A stretch of 64,000 nt of DNA, from contig OZ024749.1 in NCBI GenBank assembly GCA_964016885.1, positions 21,307,270 through 21,371,269 of the forward strand, given 5' to 3'. Positions 59,699 to 64,000 of the stretch are shown piece by piece. Every line of letters starts with the position of its first letter. Position 1 is the first letter of the stretch. The notes under the pieces are model-generated. The model was not told where the DNA came from. It saw only the letters and a list, made by a program, of their open reading frames with translations, and searched no databases. A program made the position numbers and the translations under genes. Source of the stretch: Eledone cirrhosa (Eukaryota; Mollusca; Cephalopoda; Octopoda; Eledonidae).

Positions 59699-60548
59699 CG
59701 GTTACGGTTAGGGTTAGGATTAGGGTTAGTGTTAGTGTTACGGTTAGAGTTAGAGTTAGGATTAGGGTTTTGGGTTAGGGTTAGGGTTAGGGTTAGGTTT
59801 AGGGTTTAGGGGTAGGGTTAGGGTTAGGGTTAGGATTAGCGTTAATGTTTCGGATTTAGGGTTTAGGGTTAGGGCTAAAGTTAGGGTTAGGATTAGGGTT
59901 AGGGTTAGGGTTACGGTTAGGGTTTCCTTTTTTTATTTTTCGATTTTTTCATTTTTCGATTTTTTTAGATTTTTTCATTTTTTCGATTTTTTCAATTTTT
60001 CGATTTTTTCAAATTTTTTCAGTATTTCATTATTAAATTTTTTTTTAGATTTTTTCATTTTTTCTTGTTTGGGATTTTTCCATTTTTTCATTTCAATATT
60101 TTAGCGTTAGGTTTAGGGGTATGAATTGGGTTAGTGTTTAGGGTTTAGCGTTTAGGGTTATGGTTAGGGTTAGGGTTAGGTTTAGTGTTAGGGTTAGGGT
60201 TAGGGTTAGGGTTAGGGTGTAGGATTTAGGGTTTAGGTTTAGGGTTATGGTTAGGTTCAGGGTTAATGCTAGTGTTTGTGTTACGGTTAGAGTTACGTTT
60301 AGGGTTAGGGTTTAGGGTTAGGGTTACGTTTATTCATTTTTTTGATTTCTTCATTTTCTCAATTTTTTAGCGTTAGGGTTTTGGGTAAGGTTAGCGTTAA
60401 GGTTATGGATTGGTTTAGGGTTAGGGTTAGGGTTAGGGTTAGTATTAGTGTTCCGATTCAAGTTAGGGTTAGGGTTAGGGTTAGGATTAATGTTTAGCGT
60501 TTTGGGTTTAGGGTTAGGGTTAGGATTAGGGTTAGGGTTAGGTCTAGT

Positions 60549-60580
<32 letters not shown>

Positions 60581-60960
60581 GTAGGGTTAAGTTTAGGGTT
60601 AGGGTTAGGGTTAGGGTTAGGGTTAGCGTTAGGGTTAGGGTTAGGGGTAGGGTTAGCGTTAAGTTTAGGGTTAGGGTTAGGATTAGGGTTTTGGGTTAGG
60701 GTTAGGGTTAGGGTTAGGTTTAGGGTTTAGGGGTAGGGTTAGGTTTAGGGTTAGGGTTAGGGTTACGTTTTTTCATTTTTTTATTTTTTCTCTTTTTCTA
60801 TTTTTCGATTTTTTCATTTTTTTTCATTTTCTCAATTTTTTTAGCGTTAGGTTTATGGATAAGGTTAGCGTTAACGTTAGGGATAGGTTTAGGGTTAGGG
60901 TTAGGGTTAGGATTAGGGTTAGCGTTAGGGTTAGGGTTAATGTTTAGGATTTAGGGTTTA
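59475..60960 (+). repeat. W tandem repeat, copy W2
   Basis: Blocks: P 59,922-60,102, M 60,329-60,368 (short, 40 bp, missing the CACTTTTTC part), M 60,768-60,842. The tag after the last M (TATGGATAAGG then TTAGCGTTAACG) is shared only with W1's M block at 59,260, which supports common origin. W2 lacks the equivalent of W1's N blocks: it passes from the TTAGCGTTAAGTTTAGGG interval near 60,660 straight to GGATTAGGGTTTTGGG. Confidence 0.8.
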
Positions 60961-61340
60961 GGGTTTAGGGTTAGGGTTAGGGCTAGGGTTAGGGTTAGGT
61001 TTAGTGTTAGGGTTAGGGTTAGGATAGGGTTTAGGGTTAGTTTTAGGGTTATGGTTAGGGCTAGGATTATGGTTCGTGTTAGTGTTACGGTTAGAGTTAG
61101 AGTTAGGATTAGGGTTAGGGTTAGGGTTAGGGTTAGGGTTAGGGTTAGGGTTAAGTTTAGAGTTAGGGTTAGGGTTAGGGTTAGCGTTAGTTTTAGGGTT
61201 AGTGTTAGGGGTAGGGTTAGCGTTAGGGTTAGGGTTAGGGTTAGGGTTAGGGTTAGGGTTAGGGTTAATGCTAATGTTTAGGATTTAGGGTTTAGGGTTT
61301 AGGGTTAGGGTTAGGGTTAGGGTTAGGGTTAGGGTTACGG
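60961..61340 (+). repeat. Block-free variant-hexamer stretch
   Basis: This stretch of hexamer variants has no T-rich block. It holds TTACGGTTAGAG near 61,085, TTAAGTTTAGAG near 61,152 and AATGCTAATGTTTAGG near 61,267, and ends with the TTACGGTTTCG edge of the next L block. I see nothing gene-like in it. Confidence 0.8.
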
Positions 61341-61949
61341 TTTCGTTTTTTCATTTTTTTGATTCTTTTAGATTCTTTCATTTTATCCTTCTTTCGATTT
61401 TTTCGATTTTTTTCATTTCTTTCGAATTTTCTTTTTTTCATTTTTTCGATGTTACGATTTTTTCAATTTTTTCATTTTTTCACTTTTTAATTTTTTCGAA
61501 TTTTCGATTTACACGATTTTTTCGATTTTTTTCATTATTTCAATTTTTTAGCGTTAGGTGTATGGATAGGGTTAGTGTTTAGGGTTTAGGGTTTAGGGTT
61601 ATGGTTAGGGTTAGGGTTAGGGTTAGGGTTAGGGTTAGTGTTAGGTTTAGGGTTAGGGTTAGGGTTAGTGTTAATGTTTAGGATTTAGCGTTTAGGGTTT
61701 AGGGTTAGGGTTAGGGTTAGGGTTAGGGTTACGGTTTCGTTTTTTTCATTTTTTCGATTCTTTTAGATTTTTTCATTTTATCCTTCTTTCGATTTTTTCG
61801 ATTTTTTTCATTTCTTTCGAATTTTCTTTTTTTCATTATTTCGATGTTACGATTTTTTCGATTTTTTCATATTTTCACCTTTTAATTTTTTCGAATTTTC
61901 GATTAACTCGATTTTTTCATTTTACCATTTTTTCGATTTTTGAGAGTTA
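61341..61949 (+). repeat. Two L2-type blocks in tandem, 394 bp apart
   Basis: L blocks lie at 61,341-61,549 and 61,735-61,941. They share CGATTCTTTTAGATT and TTTTTCGATGTTACG words not seen in other L blocks. The first is a hybrid: L body followed by the N right end (CATTATTTCAATTTTTTAG) and an N tag (TATGGATAGGG). The second ends in TTTTTGAGAGTTAGAG with no AGCG, resembling only the block at 2,044-2,288. Confidence 0.8.
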
Positions 61950-62946
61950 GAGTTAGGGTTTAGGGTTAGGGTTTAGGGTTAGGGTTAGGTTTAGTGTTAG
62001 GGTTAGGGTTAGGGTTAGGGTTAGGGTGTAGGATTTAGGGTTTAGGTTTAGGGTTATGGTTAGGTTCACGGTTAAGGCTACTGTTAGTTTTACGGTTAGA
62101 GTTAGGTTTAGGGTTAGGGTTTAGTGTTAGGGTTCGGGTTACGTTTATTGATTTTTTGGATTTTTTCACTTTTTCGATCTTTCATTTCTTCATTTTCTCA
62201 ATTTTTTAGCGTTAGGGTTATGGGTAAGTTTAGCGTTAAGGTTATGCATTGGTTTAGTGTTAGGGTTAGGGTTAAGTTTAGGTTTAGGGTTAGGGTTAGG
62301 GTTAATGTTTAGGATTTAAGGTTAGGGTTAATGTTTAGGATTTAAGGTTAAGGGTTATGGTTAGGGTTAGGTTTAGGGTTAGGGTTAGTGTTAGTGTTCC
62401 GATTACAGTTAGGGTTAGCGTTAGGATTTAGTGTTAGGGTTAGGGTTAGGATTAATGTTTAGCGTTTTGGGTTTAGGGTTAGGGTTAGGTCTTGTGTTAG
62501 GGTTAGGGTTTAGTGTTAGGGTTAGGGGTAGGGTTAAGTTTAGGGTTAGGGTTAGGGTTAGGGTTAGCGTTAGGGTTAGGGTTAGTGTTAGGGGTTGGGT
62601 TAGCGTTAAGTTTAGGGTTAGGGTTAGGGTTAGGGTTAGGGTTAGGATTAGGATTTAGGGATAGGGTTAGGGTTATGTTTAGGTTAAGGTTTTTTCATTT
62701 TTACGCATTTTTCAATTTTTCTATTTTTTCGATTTTTTTCATTATTTCAATCATTTAACGTTAGGGTTAGGGGTATGGATAGGGTTAGTGTTTAGGGTTT
62801 AGGGTTTAGGGTTATGGTTAGGGTTAGGGTTAGGTTTAGTGTTAGGTTTAGGGTTAGTGTTAGGGTTAGGGTTTAGGATTTAGGGTTTAGGTTTAGGGTT
62901 ATGGTTAGGGTTAGTGTTAAGGTTAGTGTTAGTGTTTCGGTTAGAG

Positions 62947-62986
<40 letters not shown>

Positions 62987-64000
62987 TGGTTAGGGTTAGG
63001 ATTAGGGTTAGTGTTAGTGTTACGGTTAGAGTTAGAGTTAGGATTAGGGTTTTGGGTTAGGGTTAGGGTTAGGGTTAGGTTTAGGGTTTAGGGGTAGGGT
63101 TAGGTTTAGGGTTAGGGTTACGTTTATTCATTTTTTTTATTTTTTTCACTTTTTCGATCTTTCATTTCTTCATTTTCTCAATTTTTTAGCGTTAGGGTTA
63201 TGGGTAAGTTAGCGTTAAGGTTAGGGATTGGTTTAGAGTTAGGGTTAGGGATAGGGTTAGGTTTAGGGTTAGGGTTAGGGTTAGGGTTGGGGTTAATGTT
63301 TATGTTTTAGGGTTTAGGGTTATGGTTATGGTTAGGGTTTAGGTTAGGGTTAGGGTTAGTGTTAGTGTTCCGGTTACAGTTAGGGATAGGATTTAGGGTT
63401 AGGGTTAGGGTTAGGATTAATGTTTAGGATTTAGGGTTTAGGGTTAGGGTTAGGGTTAGGGTTAGGGTTAGTGTTAGTGTTACGGTTACAGTTAGGATTC
63501 GGGTTATTTTTACGATATTTTCATTTTCCGATTTTTTCATTTTTCGATTTTTTTCGATTTTTTCATTTTATCCTTCTTTCGATTTTTTGGATTTTTTCAT
63601 TTCTTTCGAATTTTATTTTATTTATTTTTTCGATTTTACGATTTTGTCGATTTTTTCCTTTTTTCACTATTTCATTTTTTCGAATTTTCGATTTTCTCGT
63701 TTTTTTCATTTTACCATTTTTTCGATTTTTTCTATTTTTCGATTTTTTCGATTATTTCATTTTTTCATTTTCTCAATTTTTTATCGTTAGGGTTATGTGT
63801 AAGGTTAGCGTTAAGGTTAGGGATAGGTTTAGGGTGTAGGATTTAGGGTTTAGGCATAGGGTTATGGTTAGGTTTAGGGTTAAGGCTAGTGTTAGTGTTA
63901 CGGTTAGAGTTAGGTTTAGGGTTAGGGTTAGGGCTAGGGTTACGTTTATTCATTTTTTTGATTTTTTCACTTTTTCTATTTTTCATTTCTTCATTTTCTC
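61950..64000 (+). repeat. X segment, copy X3 (continues past window)
   Basis: Blocks: M 62,144-62,208, N 62,690-62,756 (TCATTTAACG edge), M 63,123-63,188, L 63,506-63,782 (TTTTTATCG edge), M 63,944-64,000 (cut). The order and the rare edges match X1 at 24,727-26,628. The N block with TTACGCATTTTTC matches X1's 25,435 block, which X2 lacks. A short local repeat of AATGTTTAGGATTTAAGG sits near 62,303-62,347. Confidence 0.82.

Larger units (their letters stand above)
1..64000 (+). repeat. Degenerate TTAGGG telomere-like satellite with T-rich blocks
   Basis: The whole window is seen to consist of TTAGGG hexamers and one-base variants, with the G-rich strand on + (except 9,351-9,682), interrupted by 131 T-rich blocks. 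C is almost absent outside the T-rich blocks and the CG-containing hexamer variants. TTAGGG is the telomere repeat of vertebrates and many fungi and protists, so a subtelomeric or interstitial telomeric array in a eukaryote is inferred. No unique sequence longer than about 100 bp was found: every stretch has at least one recognisable relative elsewhere in the window. Open frames in it are products of the 6-bp and 9-bp periods and lack any credible protein composition. Confidence 0.95.

Overview
The window is 64 kb of telomere-like satellite DNA. I can support no protein gene, rRNA, tRNA, CRISPR array or transposon in it. The + strand is an almost unbroken run of TTAGGG and one-base variants (TTAGTG, TTAGCG, TTACGG, TTAGAG, TTATGG, TTAAGG, TTTAGGG, TTCCGG). 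It is interrupted about every 0.5 kb by T-rich blocks built from roughly 9-bp CGATTTTTT/CATTTTTT words. The exact telomeric hexamer, the lack of any bacterial-style coding and the nested segmental duplications point to a eukaryote with (TTAGGG)n telomeres, in a subtelomeric or large interstitial telomeric array. The lineage cannot be named from this sequence. If the orientation is canonical, the chromosome end lies to the right, because the G-rich strand runs 5'->3' that way.

By eye I count 131 T-rich blocks in four classes: 35 N (about 40-65 bp), 41 M (about 50-75 bp), 37 L (about 130-320 bp) and 18 P (about 115-200 bp). All but one lie on the + strand. Nearly all end in TTTTTAGCG. Each class normally carries its own short downstream tag: TATGGATAGGG after N, TATGGGTAAGG after M, TATGTGTAAGG after L and TATGAATTGGG after P. 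Between blocks the hexamer variants follow a repeating order of landmarks such as TTAGTGTTAGTGTT + NCGGTTA, AATGTTTAGGATTTAGGG and AATGTTTAGCGTTTTGGG. The array is therefore a set of related higher-order repeats, not random decay of a telomere.

Layout. 1-2,043: about 2.4 copies of a 0.8-kb unit. 2,044-3,080: irregular. 3,081-8,405: three tandem 1.77-kb units. 8,406-9,350: rearranged edge. 9,351-9,682: the only inverted segment. 9,683-12,500: about three 0.92-0.96-kb units. 12,501-14,380: irregular. 14,381-18,169 and 18,170-21,955: two nearly identical 3.79-kb tandem copies. 21,956-23,190: transition. 23,191-28,000 (X1), with a diverged second copy at 36,290-40,143 (X2) and a third entering the right edge at 61,950-64,000 (X3). 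28,001-30,600 (Y1), duplicated at 33,740-36,289 (Y2). 30,601-33,739: mixed. 40,144-58,130: three 5.8-6.4-kb units (Z1-Z3) that differ by whole-block gains and losses. 57,936-60,960: a 1.5-kb tandem pair (W1, W2). 60,961-61,340: block-free hexamers. 61,341-61,949: two L blocks 394 bp apart.

Nothing here works as a gene set. The window records array evolution by unequal exchange, slippage and local duplication. The most striking points are the class-specific block/tag grammar, an exact 35-copy perfect TTAGGG run that exceeds its sister copies by exactly 29 hexamers, the single inversion, and duplication or deletion junctions at shared short motifs.
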